Shown here one piece after another: positions 35,441 to 44,881 of a stretch of DNA of 64,000 nucleotides. Location: assembly GCA_964565775.1 (NCBI GenBank), contig CAZMGB010000016.1, positions 1 through 64,000 of the forward strand. The letters are read 5' to 3'. Every line of letters begins with the position of its first letter. Position 1 is the stretch's first letter. This DNA comes from CAZMGB01 sp964565775. GTDB taxonomy: Bacteria > Chloroflexota > Dehalococcoidia > DSTF01 > JALHUB01. The notes beneath the pieces are model-generated. The model had not been told where the DNA came from. It searched no databases and was given only the letters and a program-made list of their open reading frames with translations. A program made the position numbers and the translations under genes.

Positions 35441-37846
35441 ATGAGAGTCTCCCTCAAGTGGCTGGCCGACTACGTCGACATCCCGATGGCCGTCGAGGAG
35501 CTGGCCCATCGCCTGACGATGGCCGGCGTCGAAGTCTCGACCATCGAGTCGACTGGCGGCGACTGGGATGGCATCTCAGTGGGCGAGGTGCTGAAGGTGG
35601 AGCCGCACCCCAACGCCGACCGGCTGCGTCTGACCACCGTTGCGCTGGGCGGCGGCGAGAGCATGACCGTCGTCTGCGGCGCTCCCAACGTGGCGGCCGG
35701 GCAGAAGGTCGCCTTCGCGCGGACGGGGGCGCGCCTCATCGACGGCCACACGGGCGAGCCCACCGTCCTAACGCCCGCGAAGATCAGAAGCGTGGAATCG
35801 GCGGGCATGGTCTGCTCCGAGAAGGAGCTCGGCCTCTCCGACTCCCACGAGGGCATTCTGGTGCTGTCGGACGCTGCTCTCGTGGGCACGCCGCTGGCCC
35901 AGCACCTGGGCGATACCGTCCTCGACCTCGACGTCACCCCCAACCGGCCCGACTGCCTCTCTGTGCTCGGCATCGCCCGCGAGGTGGCGGCCATGACCGG
36001 CGGAAAGGTGCGCGAGCCTCCCCACACCTATGCGGAGGAGGGCCCGCCGATCCGGGAATTCGTCTCGGTTGAGATCGCCGACCCGGACCTCTGCTCTCGC
36101 TACACGGCGGCCCTTATCGAGGGTGTGAAGATAGGGCCTTCGCCGGCCTGGATGCAAGAGCGGCTGCTGGCGGCCGGCATGCGCCCCATCAACAACGTCG
36201 TCGATGTCACGAACTACGTGATGCTCGAGGTCGGTCAGCCGTTGCACGCCTTCGACATGCGCTACATCGGCGGCCGGAAGATCATCGTGCGGCGGCCGAA
36301 GCGCGGCGAGAAGCTGACGACCCTCGACGACGTGCGACGGGCGCTCTCGGCCGACATGTTGACGATAGCCGACGCCGAAGACGCGGTGGCGCTGGCGGGC
36401 GTCATGGGCGGCGCCAGCAGCGAGGTCAGCGATGCGACGACCGACGTCCTTTTGGAGTCAGCCAACTTCAGCCCGACGAGCATCAGGCGCACAAGCACCA
36501 CCCTCAAGCTCCGCAGCGAAGCTTCGACACGCTTCGAGAAGGGCCTCAGCCCCGAGCTCACCGCCCCCGCGGCTCGACGCGCCACGAGGCTCATGCTGGA
36601 GCTGGCCGGCGGCACCGCCGCGAAGGGACTGGCGGACGCCTACCCCCGGAAGGCCAGCGAGGCCCGCATCAGCGTGCCCCGTCGCCGTCTGCACCAGGTG
36701 CTGGGCATCGACCCGCCCACGTCAAAAGTGCGCTCCGTCCTCACCTCACTCGGGTTCTCCTGCCACTGGGTGCCGCCGGAGCGATACGAAGTGCGAGTGC
36801 CCTATTGGCGCACCGACGTTCGCATCGCTGACGACGTGGCGGAAGAGGTGGCGCGCATCATCGGCTACGACGAGCTACCTACGCTGCCCCTCGCCGGCAC
36901 CATCCCGGCGGCGCCTCCTCAGCCCTTGCGCGAGCTACGGGAGCGAGTACGCGCCATCCTCGCATCGGCCGGAATGCAGGAGGTCATCACCTATTCGCTG
37001 ACGAACCTGGAGGCGCTGCGAAAGGTCCTCTCGCCGGAAGCGCTGGCGGCCGCGCCGCCCCTGCGCGTGGCGAATCCCATGAGCAGCGAGCAGGAGTATC
37101 TGCGCACCACCCTCCGCGCCAGCATGCTCCAGACGCTCGCCTCGAACCTGTCGCAGGCCGAGGGCATCCTGGCCCTGTTCGAGGTGGCGCGCGTCTACCT
37201 GCCCCGTCGCGATGAGCTCCCCTCGGAGCCGGAGCATCTTGTCGGTGCTGTCTGCGGGAGGCGGCTCGACCGCTGGGGCCATCCCGCGGCTGAGGCCGTC
37301 GACCTCTTCGACGCCAAAGGCTATCTGGAGTTTCTGTTCGAACGGCTGGGGCTGGCGCCGGCTTTCGTCAGCGCCCAGGAGGACGGGATGATTTCCGGAC
37401 GCACCGCCGAGCTACGCCTCGACGAGCGGCGCCTAGGCGTCCTGGGCCAGGTAGACCCACGCGTGGCCGCCGCCTTCGACATCGACAGCGAAGTCTTCCT
37501 GTTCGAGGTGGCGCTCGACGAGCTGTTGGAGGGACTGGCGCGGCCGCGGCCGTACGAGGCGGTGCCTCGCTTTCCGCCCGTCGTGCAGGACATCGCCGTC
37601 GTCGTCGACGAAGGCGTCGCCGCCGGCGATGTCAAGTCGCTCATCGAGGCGGCGCCACTGGTGCGGCACGCGCGGCCATTTGACGTCTACACGGGCGAGC
37701 CGATACCAGCGGGCAAGAAGTCCCTTGCCTTCTCGATCACCTACCAGTCGCCGGAGCACACCCTCACCGACCAGGAGGTGTCCCGCAGCCAACGGAGCAT
37801 CGTCGAACGGCTGAAGAGGCAGCTCGGCGCCACCCTCCGCGCCTAG
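35441..37846 (+). CDS. pheT: Phenylalanyl-tRNA synthetase beta subunit
   Basis: The 801-residue PheT has the tRNA-binding domain (GEVLKVEPHPNADRLRLTTV), the B3/4 editing domain with PINNVVDVTNYVMLEVGQPLH split across residues 245-265, and the B5 domain. The C-terminal anticodon-binding fold (PPVVQDIAVVVDEGVAAGDV and SITYQSPEHTLTDQEV) completes it. Length is usual for the family. No gene for another aminoacylation factor follows. Confidence 0.96.
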   Translation: MRVSLKWLADYVDIPMAVEELAHRLTMAGVEVSTIESTGGDWDGISVGEVLKVEPHPNADRLRLTTVALGGGESMTVVCGAPNVAAGQKVAFARTGARLIDGHTGEPTVLTPAKIRSVESAGMVCSEKELGLSDSHEGILVLSDAALVGTPLAQHLGDTVLDLDVTPNRPDCLSVLGIAREVAAMTGGKVREPPHTYAEEGPPIREFVSVEIADPDLCSRYTAALIEGVKIGPSPAWMQERLLAAGMRPINNVVDVTNYVMLEVGQPLHAFDMRYIGGRKIIVRRPKRGEKLTTLDDVRRALSADMLTIADAEDAVALAGVMGGASSEVSDATTDVLLESANFSPTSIRRTSTTLKLRSEASTRFEKGLSPELTAPAARRATRLMLELAGGTAAKGLADAYPRKASEARISVPRRRLHQVLGIDPPTSKVRSVLTSLGFSCHWVPPERYEVRVPYWRTDVRIADDVAEEVARIIGYDELPTLPLAGTIPAAPPQPLRELRERVRAILASAGMQEVITYSLTNLEALRKVLSPEALAAAPPLRVANPMSSEQEYLRTTLRASMLQTLASNLSQAEGILALFEVARVYLPRRDELPSEPEHLVGAVCGRRLDRWGHPAAEAVDLFDAKGYLEFLFERLGLAPAFVSAQEDGMISGRTAELRLDERRLGVLGQVDPRVAAAFDIDSEVFLFEVALDELLEGLARPRPYEAVPRFPPVVQDIAVVVDEGVAAGDVKSLIEAAPLVRHARPFDVYTGEPIPAGKKSLAFSITYQSPEHTLTDQEVSRSQRSIVERLKRQLGATLRA

Positions 37847-37934
37847 CGCTTCTTAACCACCACAGCCATTGGTCCGCAAGAGAAGCGGTATGAGAATCCG
37901 CCGCAATGCCAGCAGACAGTGAGGAAAGAAGCTG

Positions 37935-38093
37935 ATGCCAAGAAGAATATGTGATGCTTGCGGCAAAGAAAAAGACGTGTCAGGAGGAAAAGTGTGCCCT
38001 GACGGGCATTTCGTATGCTCATCGTGCGTCTACGGGGGATTTCTCGGACCAACGCGCACAGCGTGCCCATTATGCGGGAAGCGCCTGAGATAG
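37935..38093 (+). CDS. 52-residue RING-like zinc microprotein
   Basis: A short frame with GAGGAAAG 8-9 nt before ATG 37935. The cysteines and one histidine are spaced as in a C3HC4 RING finger: Cys6-x2-Cys9-x11-Cys21-x3-His25-x2-Cys28-x2-Cys31-x12-Cys44-x2-Cys47. Almost nothing is left outside the finger (RICDACGKEKD, HFVCSSCVYGGF, TACPLCGKRLR). RING domains are rare in bacteria, and a simple treble-clef zinc site is equally possible. The next gene (DUF4177) lies 95 bp downstream with similar low-GC codon use, so the two may be one imported unit. Function unknown. Confidence 0.7.
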   Translation: MPRRICDACGKEKDVSGGKVCPDGHFVCSSCVYGGFLGPTRTACPLCGKRLR

Positions 38094-38188
38094 TAGCCGC
38101 TGCAACCGACAGTAGGGAGCTCGCCTACACGCCAAGCGCGTTCTGTTGCGATGGCTTGAAGCGAGCGCAGGCAGGAAAGGAGGGGATA

Positions 38189-38437
38189 ATGGCTTACGAA
38201 TACAGGATGGTCCAGATCCCACCAACAATTGAAGTGAAGGCGAGAGAACAACGTGGCAACGAGGCGGCTTACTATCTGCAGTCCATCGCGAACGAGCAGG
38301 CGAGGGAAGGTTGGGAGTTCTACCGAGTGGATACGATTGGTGTTGTCACGCGGCCGGGGTGCTTTGGCGCGCTCTTTGGGGCAAGGCAAACTCTCGTTGA
38401 GTACTTCGTGGTGACGTTCCGAAAGGGCACGCCCTAG
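38189..38437 (+). CDS. DUF4177-like small protein
   Basis: An 82-residue protein with a strong AGGAAAGGAGGGG before ATG 38189. The pattern MAYEYRMVQIPP, then ANEQAREGWEFYRVDTIGVV and VEYFVVTFRK, fits the DUF4177 group: small beta-alpha proteins of unknown function whose hallmark is the E-G-W-E segment. Codon use is lower in GC than in pheT. It may be co-transcribed with the RING-like microprotein. Confidence 0.78.
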   Translation: MAYEYRMVQIPPTIEVKAREQRGNEAAYYLQSIANEQAREGWEFYRVDTIGVVTRPGCFGALFGARQTLVEYFVVTFRKGTP

Positions 38438-38619
38438 CAACTGACCTAGTGCAATCGTCCAGGTGGTGTCAGCAGGCCGACCTGCTGTCCAATGTAGCGC
38501 CTGTTCGTCGTTGGACGAGCGGCCGATTCGGGGCGGAACCGACACGCGTGTCTGCGTGGAATGAATGTAACGGCAACCTCTGCGGCGCCGCTACGATTGA
38601 TCAAACCCTGTCTCGGCCG

Positions 38620-38985
38620 TTAGCCGGCCGTCCCCAGGGCGCTCTTGGCTACGGCCGCCAGCGATGAGAAGGCGGCCTCGTCGGCCACAGCTAGGTCGGC
38701 CAGGATCTTGCGGTCGACCTCGACGCCCGCCTTGGTCAGGCCCTCGATGAAGCGGCTATAGCTGAGGCCCTGGCCGCGGGCGGCGGCGTTGATGCGGGCG
38801 ATCCAGAGGCGCCGGAACTGCCCCTTGCGGTCGCGCCGGTCACGGTAGGCGTAGTCGAGGGAGTGCAGAACCGACTCGTTCGCCCGGCGGAAGAGCCGGT
38901 GGCGAACGCCCTTGTGGCCCTTCGCGAGGGCGATGATCTTCTTGTGACGACGGCGGGCGGTGACGCCACGCTTCACTCGACTCAA
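38620..38985 (-). CDS. rplT: Ribosomal protein L20
   Basis: L20 of 121 residues: MSRVKRGVTARRRHKKI, then ALAKGHKGVRHRLFRRANESV, RDRKGQFRRLWIARINAAAR and GLSYSRFIEGL. It binds 23S rRNA early in 50S assembly. It is the last gene of infC-rpmI-rplT, 30 bp after L35. The 182 bp beyond it (38438-38619) show nothing I can name. Confidence 0.97.
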   Translation of the reverse strand: MSRVKRGVTARRRHKKIIALAKGHKGVRHRLFRRANESVLHSLDYAYRDRRDRKGQFRRLWIARINAAARGQGLSYSRFIEGLTKAGVEVDRKILADLAVADEAAFSSLAAVAKSALGTAG

Positions 38986-39015
38986 GGGATGTCCTCCCGA
39001 CTGGTTACGCGGGCC

Positions 39016-39219
39016 CTACCTGAGCCCATAGGGAAGGAGGCGCCGGATGCGCTTCCGCGCCGTGGGATGCACCTCCATCATCTCGTCATAGAGGGCCTTG
39101 GCCCGGCGCGACCTGCGGCGGCGCAGGTGGCTCTTGTTGCCCTTGGGCCGCATAATCTTGCCGCTTCCGGTGATGTGGAAGCGGCGTTTGGTGCCCTTGT
39201 GGGTCTTGAGCTTGGGCAA
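39016..39219 (-). CDS. rpmI: Ribosomal protein L35
   Basis: L35 of 67 residues (PKLKTHKGTKRRFHITGSGK, LRRRRSRRAKAL). A single base separates it from the infC stop, so the two are translationally coupled. Confidence 0.97.
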   Translation of the reverse strand: MPKLKTHKGTKRRFHITGSGKIMRPKGNKSHLRRRRSRRAKALYDEMMEVHPTARKRIRRLLPYGLR

Positions 39220-39220
39220 G

Positions 39221-39814
39221 CTATTGCTCCGTAGCTACGGGAACCTCTTGCGTCGGTCCCGCTTCGCTGCCTTCCTTCGGTTCTCTCGCTTCCTTCGGCT
39301 GCTTGGGCTGGCCCGGCGCGAGGATCATGTTCATGAATCGACCCTCCATCGCCACCGGCTTCTCGACAAGCGCTACGTCCTGGAGGCGCTCGTAGATACG
39401 TCCGAGAAGGCCCCTTCCCAGCTCGGGATGAGTGACCTCGCGCCCGCGGAACATGACGCTGACCTTGACCTTATCGCCCTCCCGCAGCAGCTTCTCCGCC
39501 GTCCGCGTCTTCAGGTCAAGGTCATGCGAGTCGATCTTGACCTTCATACGGACCTCGCGAAGCACCACATGTTTCTGGTGCTTGCGGGCCTCGCGGTCCT
39601 TCTTTGCCTGATCGTACTTGTACTTGCCGTAGTCGAGGATTCGGCAGACGGGGGGCTCGGCGTTGGGGGCCACCTCTACCAGATCCAGTTGCTGCTCCCG
39701 AGCGCGCTCCAACGCCTCAGCAGTCGGTATGACGCCGAGCTTCTGACCGTCTCCCCCTATCAGGAGCACCTCTCGGGCTCTGATGCGCTCGTTGGTGCGG
39801 AGTTCGCGAACTAT
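39221..39814 (-). CDS. infC: Translation initiation factor IF-3, probable AUA start
   Basis: IF-3 with the N-terminal domain (TNERIRAREVLLIGGDGQKLG), the linker and the C-terminal domain (KVKVSVMFRGREVTHPELG, FMNMILAP), plus a Pro/Glu tail. The first GTG (39769) would lose the conserved NERIRAREV segment, and no ATG, GTG or TTG lies upstream in frame before a stop at about 39889. The SD-like GAGGA sits 6-7 nt before an ATA at 39814, with an ATT at 39820. IF-3 of E. coli starts at AUU, which allows self-repression, so a rare start is expected here too. The exact codon (AUA or AUU) is inferred. Confidence 0.85.
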   Translation of the reverse strand: MVRELRTNERIRAREVLLIGGDGQKLGVIPTAEALERAREQQLDLVEVAPNAEPPVCRILDYGKYKYDQAKKDREARKHQKHVVLREVRMKVKIDSHDLDLKTRTAEKLLREGDKVKVSVMFRGREVTHPELGRGLLGRIYERLQDVALVEKPVAMEGRFMNMILAPGQPKQPKEAREPKEGSEAGPTQEVPVATEQ

Positions 39815-39885
39815 GCTAATTCCTCGCCGAAGGCATAGATGAGCCCCCGAGCTGTCCCCAGAGCGCCCGCGAGCAGTCGCCGTAA

Positions 39886-39914
39886 ACTATAACATCGGTC
39901 AACGAAGCCGTCAA
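39886..39914 (-). promoter_or_regulatory. Promoter of infC-rpmI-rplT
   Basis: TTGACG (39914-39909) and TATAGT (39891-39886) are exactly 17 nt apart on the minus strand. The predicted start near 39879 leaves a leader of about 65 nt before the ATA codon. Confidence 0.75.
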
Positions 39915-39970
39915 CGGTAGTGCACCCCCTCTGCCGACGAGGCGGCAGGGCTCTTGCCGGGCGTACCTCA

Positions 39971-40489
39971 CTAGAGCAGCACGAGCAGCGGCGTGCCCTG
40001 CTCCACGCGCTGACCGACGGTTGCATAGACTGCCTTGACGGTGCCTGCACGACGGGCGCGCAGCTCGTTCTGCATCTTCATCGCCTCGATGACCACGACC
40101 ACCGCGCCGGCCTCCACCTCATCGCCGGGAGCGACGAACACCGCCTGCACGACGCCCGCCATGGGCGAGGTGAGAACGCCTCCGCCGCCGAGCGTCTGCT
40201 CCTCCGGCGCCTCCAGACGGCCGCCCGTCCGCGCCCCCTCTCGCCCGAACTTGGTGACGACGGCGAAGGCTCGGGCCCCCAGGACGATGCGATAGCCGCG
40301 GGGGTCTTCCTCCGCGAAGAACTCGTAAGGGCGGTTGTCCAGGAGGAGCGAGTAGTGGGCGGAGTCGCCCAGTTGCTCCAAACTCACCGGGTGCCAGGCG
40401 CCGTCGAGACGGACGCGGTAGGCCTCGGCTTCCTCCTCGACCTCGATCTCGACCTCTTCTTCGGCCAGCTTCACCCGATACTTCGCCAT
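39971..40489 (-). CDS. Biotin carboxyl carrier subunit of an acyl-CoA carboxylase
   Basis: A 172-residue protein. The C-terminal 70 residues form a biotinyl domain with VIEAMKMQNELRA, whose Lys carries biotin. The N-terminal part resembles the linker region of acyl-CoA carboxylase alpha chains. It overlaps the biotin carboxylase gene by 19 nt. Together they equal the alpha subunit of an acetyl- or propionyl-CoA carboxylase split into two genes. No carboxyltransferase is nearby. Confidence 0.88.
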   Translation of the reverse strand: MAKYRVKLAEEEVEIEVEEEAEAYRVRLDGAWHPVSLEQLGDSAHYSLLLDNRPYEFFAEEDPRGYRIVLGARAFAVVTKFGREGARTGGRLEAPEEQTLGGGGVLTSPMAGVVQAVFVAPGDEVEAGAVVVVIEAMKMQNELRARRAGTVKAVYATVGQRVEQGTPLLVLL

Positions 40490-42003
40490 CCTCTGCCTCT
40501 CGTGACGCCGCCGCGCAGAGACGCGACGCGGCCCGCCGCCCGCCAGGCGCTCGCGTCGGCGGGAGACGCGGCGCCCGTCATGGCGGCCCCCCGCCGCCGC
40601 TTGAGGTGGGTGAGAAGCGCGGCGGCCAGGAGAGCCACCCTTTCGTCGCCATCGCGGGCGCGCGCGGACATGGAGAAGTCCTCGAGAAAAGTCGTGCTCA
40701 GCTCGCCCGCCAGGAAGCGCGCATCCGACAGCACCTGTAGGTGAAAGGGGATGTTGGTCTCGACGCCGACGACGGTGAACTCCCCCAGGGCGCGACGCAT
40801 CCGCTGCACCGCCTCGTCGCGGGTGCGACCCCAGACGATGACCTTCGCCACCATGGGATCGTAGTGGTAGGGGAGCTCCACGCCGGGGTAGAGGGCGCTG
40901 TCGACGCGTATTCCGGGGCCGCTGGGCTCACTGACGTAGTCGACCCGGCCCAGGGAGGGCATGAAGTCGTTAAACGCGTCTTCCGCAGCTATGCGGCACT
41001 CCAGCGCCCAGCCGCTGAGCTCGACCTCCTCCTGGCGGAGGGTCAGCGTTTCGCCGGCGGCTACGCGCATCTGCTCGGCCACCAGGTCGACCCCCGTCAC
41101 CATTTCAGTGACCGGGTGCTCTACCTGGAGGCGCGTGTTCATCTCCAGGAAGTAGAAGTGCCCTTCGCTATCCAGCAGGAACTCGACAGTGCCGGCGCTG
41201 TAGTAGCCGGCGGCGCGGGTAACGGCGACGGCGGCCTCGCACATTCGCCGCCGCAGCCCTTCGTCGACAGCCGTGGAGGGCGACTCTTCGATAAGCTTCT
41301 GGTGGCGGCGCTGGATCGAGCATTCGCGCTCGCCCAGGGCGATAACCTGCCCCTTGCTGTCGCCGAGCACCTGCACCTCCACGTGCCGCACGGGCTCCAT
41401 GTACTTCTCGACGTAGACGGCGCCATCGCCGAAGGCGGCGACGGCTTCGCTGCTGCTGACCCTGAGAGCGGCCTCCACCTCGTCAGCGCTCCGCACCAGG
41501 CGAATGCCCTTCCCACCACCGCCCGCCGCCGCTTTGATCAGGACCGGATACCCCACTTCGCGCGCCGCCGCTTGGGCCTCGTCCTTGCCCCCGAGCGCCT
41601 CGGTGCCGGGCACGACCGGCACTCCCGCCTCCTTCACGGTGCGACGGGCCGCCAGCTTGTCGCCCATGAGGCGCATCGCTTCGAGCGGCGGGCCGACGAG
41701 GACGATGCCGTCCCTGCCGCAGGCCTCGGCGAAGGCGGTGTTCTCGGCGAGGAAGCCATAGCCCGGGTGGATCGCCTCGGCGCCGCAGCGACGTGCTATC
41801 GCCAGGATCTTATCGATGTCGAGGTAGCTCTCACGCGGAGGAGACGCGCCGAGCAGGTACGCCTCATCGGCCTGGCGGACGTGGAGGGCGTTGCGGTCGA
41901 CGTCCGAGTAGACGGCGACGGAGGCGATGCCCATCTCACGACAGGCGCGGATGATGCGGAGGGCGATCTCGCCCCGATTCGCTATGAGCAGCTTCTTGAA
42001 CAC
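40471..42003 (-). CDS. accC: Biotin carboxylase subunit of an acyl-CoA carboxylase
   Basis: Biotin carboxylase of about 510 residues from GTG 42003 (VFKKLLIANRGEIALRII). A TTG at 42021 would add six residues but has no ribosome site. It has the ATP-grasp Gly-rich loop IKAAAGGGGKGIRLV, GERECSIQRRHQKLIEE, FLEMNTRLQVEHPVTEMVTG and EAIHPGYGFLAEN. The C-terminal extension after about 450 is typical of acyl-CoA carboxylase alpha chains. It carboxylates biotin on the partner encoded downstream. Confidence 0.93.
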   Translation of the reverse strand: MFKKLLIANRGEIALRIIRACREMGIASVAVYSDVDRNALHVRQADEAYLLGASPPRESYLDIDKILAIARRCGAEAIHPGYGFLAENTAFAEACGRDGIVLVGPPLEAMRLMGDKLAARRTVKEAGVPVVPGTEALGGKDEAQAAAREVGYPVLIKAAAGGGGKGIRLVRSADEVEAALRVSSSEAVAAFGDGAVYVEKYMEPVRHVEVQVLGDSKGQVIALGERECSIQRRHQKLIEESPSTAVDEGLRRRMCEAAVAVTRAAGYYSAGTVEFLLDSEGHFYFLEMNTRLQVEHPVTEMVTGVDLVAEQMRVAAGETLTLRQEEVELSGWALECRIAAEDAFNDFMPSLGRVDYVSEPSGPGIRVDSALYPGVELPYHYDPMVAKVIVWGRTRDEAVQRMRRALGEFTVVGVETNIPFHLQVLSDARFLAGELSTTFLEDFSMSARARDGDERVALLAAALLTHLKRRRGAAMTGAASPADASAWRAAGRVASLRGGVTRGRGWRSIG

Positions 42004-42377
42004 AGCCGGATTCGACCTCAAGGCTTTTGTAGCACAGAAGGGGGAGAATCACAATGCTCGTGCGGACTTGGTAACCCCGGCGCGATGGTCGTCAAGACGA
42101 TGAGCCTACACCACAAGCGCACTAATGCCCGAAAGCCAGGCCTGAGCCGGTGGTTTTAGCTCACGACGAGCTTGGCGACGTGCCAGCCCAAAGGCCGGCC
42201 TTCGGAAGCCTAGCGGAGAGCTGTAGCTGCAGACCTTCAGGTCTGCCATTGGGATAGCTCTATGGCAGAGCTGAAGCCCTGCAGCTACGAAGTGCTACCC
42301 CGGACAGTGCAAAGACGACTCCTCCAGCGCCATAAGGCCGACCTTCGGAAGCCCGGTGGAGAGCGGAGCGCCGGGGC
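42004..42377. repeat. Intergenic hairpin elements
   Basis: No gene is seen in these 374 bp. A composite element at 42223-42288 has terminal inverted repeats GTAGCTGCAG and CTGCAGCTAC enclosing two hairpins (GCAGACCTTCAGGTCTGC and a degenerate GGCAGAGCTGAAGCCCTGC). A worn copy of the CCGAAGGCC-type element lies at about 42126-42210, and another fragment (GGCCGACCTTCGGAAGCC) near 42334. Confidence 0.7.
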
Positions 42378-44117
<1,740 letters not shown>

Positions 44118-44400
44118 GGTCTCCTCCCATCTTCGCTGCAAAACGAAAGCCTCCCGTCCGCTCGGGACGGGAGGCTCAGCTCTCGTGGTTCCACCCGACT
44201 TCTCCCGACGGCAACGCCATCGGGACTCGTTCCGGCCGCTAACGGGTGCCTCCGGGGCCGGTTACTCGCCCGCAGGGCTTTCACCTCCCAGCTCGCAGGT
44301 GGTCTTCGCGGCGGCAGTGCGGTAGGGGAGCTTGCAGCCCCGGCTGCCTCGCAGCAGGGCTCCCCCTCTCTGGACCCTTACCGTCGCTACTCGTCCTGGT
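44118..44400 (-). promoter_or_regulatory. T-box leader of thrS
   Basis: On the minus strand the leader opens with GGACGAGTAGCG and CAGAGAGGGGG (stem I entry). The specifier codon is most likely ACC (threonine) in GAAGACCACCT. The conserved T-box GGGTGGAACCA lies at 44196-44186, and a terminator follows. Uncharged tRNA-Thr would bind the specifier and the T-box, form the antiterminator and let thrS be transcribed. The specifier position is inferred from the family layout; the T-box and terminator are plain in the sequence. Confidence 0.92.
44137..44175 (-). terminator. T-box-controlled terminator of thrS
   Basis: GCCTCCCGTCC pairs with GGACGGGAGGC around a short loop, followed by TTTCGTTTTG on the minus strand. 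It overlaps the region expected to form the antiterminator. Confidence 0.9.
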
Positions 44401-44464
44401 CGCCGCTGTTACCGTGCGGGGCCGGCCGCTTGCGCCCAGCCCCTCGATCATGGTTTCCGGTTCA

Positions 44465-44541
44465 TGGTGGGCGGTACTGGACTCGAACCAGTGACCTCTG
44501 CGATGTCAACGCAGCGCTCTAGCCACCTGAGCTAACCACCC
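44465..44541 (-). tRNA. tRNA-Val (GAC)
   Basis: The full cloverleaf with encoded CCA is 77 nt. The acceptor is GGGTGGT with ACCGCCC, the anticodon arm is CTGCG-TTGACAT-CGCAG (anticodon GAC), and the T arm contains GGTTCGAGTCC. No promoter is seen directly upstream; the nearest one is at 44853-44881, beyond a GIY-YIG gene and a broken copy of this tRNA's 5' half. The first 10 nt double as the end of the GIY-YIG reading frame. Confidence 0.96.
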
Positions 44542-44780
44542 ATGATAAGCTGGTCGAGAAGCTTGCGTCCGGCTCCGCTCTTGAGGAACCGCTCCCGGGC
44601 CTGCGCCTCCTTCCGGCCAGAAAACTCTTCCGCCACCAGCAACACAAACGGGCGGTTCTGCCGAGTCCAGCGGTTGGACCCGCTGTTGTGCTGCCTGAGC
44701 CTGGTTTCCACCGAACCTCGCGTGAAACCTACGTAGCGTTTGCCGTTCCTGAGGCTCCGTAGGACGTAGACCCAACACAA
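44532..44780 (-). CDS. Small GIY-YIG nuclease lodged in the tRNA-Val locus
   Basis: An 82-residue GIY-YIG protein: WVYVLRSLRNGKRYVGFTRG has the two Tyr strands, TRLRQHNSGSN has the catalytic Arg and His region, and EAQARERFLKSG follows with the metal Glu. The start is probably TTG 44780; an in-frame TAG lies just upstream in the broken tRNA copy. The last codons (ATG GGT GGT TAG) are formed by the first bases of the intact tRNA-Val, which supplies the stop. With a partial copy of the same tRNA directly upstream, it looks like a very small site-specific mobile gene. I know of no function for these stand-alone GIY-YIG proteins. Confidence 0.85.
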   Translation of the reverse strand: MCWVYVLRSLRNGKRYVGFTRGSVETRLRQHNSGSNRWTRQNRPFVLLVAEEFSGRKEAQARERFLKSGAGRKLLDQLIMGG

Positions 44781-44784
44781 ATTT

Positions 44785-44842
44785 GCGCTCTAGCCCCCGC
44801 CTGAGGCGGGTCCGCCTTCGGCGGAACCTGAGCTAACCACCC
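44785..44842 (-). pseudogene. Broken copy of the tRNA-Val 5' half
   Basis: The first 28 nt of tRNA-Val are repeated here exactly, but split by a 30-nt insert (44796-44825) inside the D loop. The insert consists of two perfect hairpins, CCCGCC-TGA-GGCGGG and TCCGCC-TTC-GGCGGA. The copy stops at the first base pair of the anticodon stem. It sits right at the promoter, where the original tRNA would be expected. Confidence 0.85.
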
Positions 44843-44852
44843 GCGTGTAGGG

Positions 44853-44881
44853 ATGTTAGCAGATCAGGGGAGTGTCGTCAA
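44853..44881 (-). promoter_or_regulatory. Promoter of the tRNA-Val / GIY-YIG unit
   Basis: TTGACG (44881-44876) and TAACAT (44858-44853) are 17 nt apart. The start near 44846 falls four bases before the broken tRNA copy. Transcription could run on through the GIY-YIG gene and tRNA-Val into the thrS leader. Confidence 0.75.

Noticed and set aside
44785..44842. A second functional tRNA-Val
   Set aside because: It has only the first 28 bases and is split by a 30-nt hairpin insert; the anticodon and T arms are missing.
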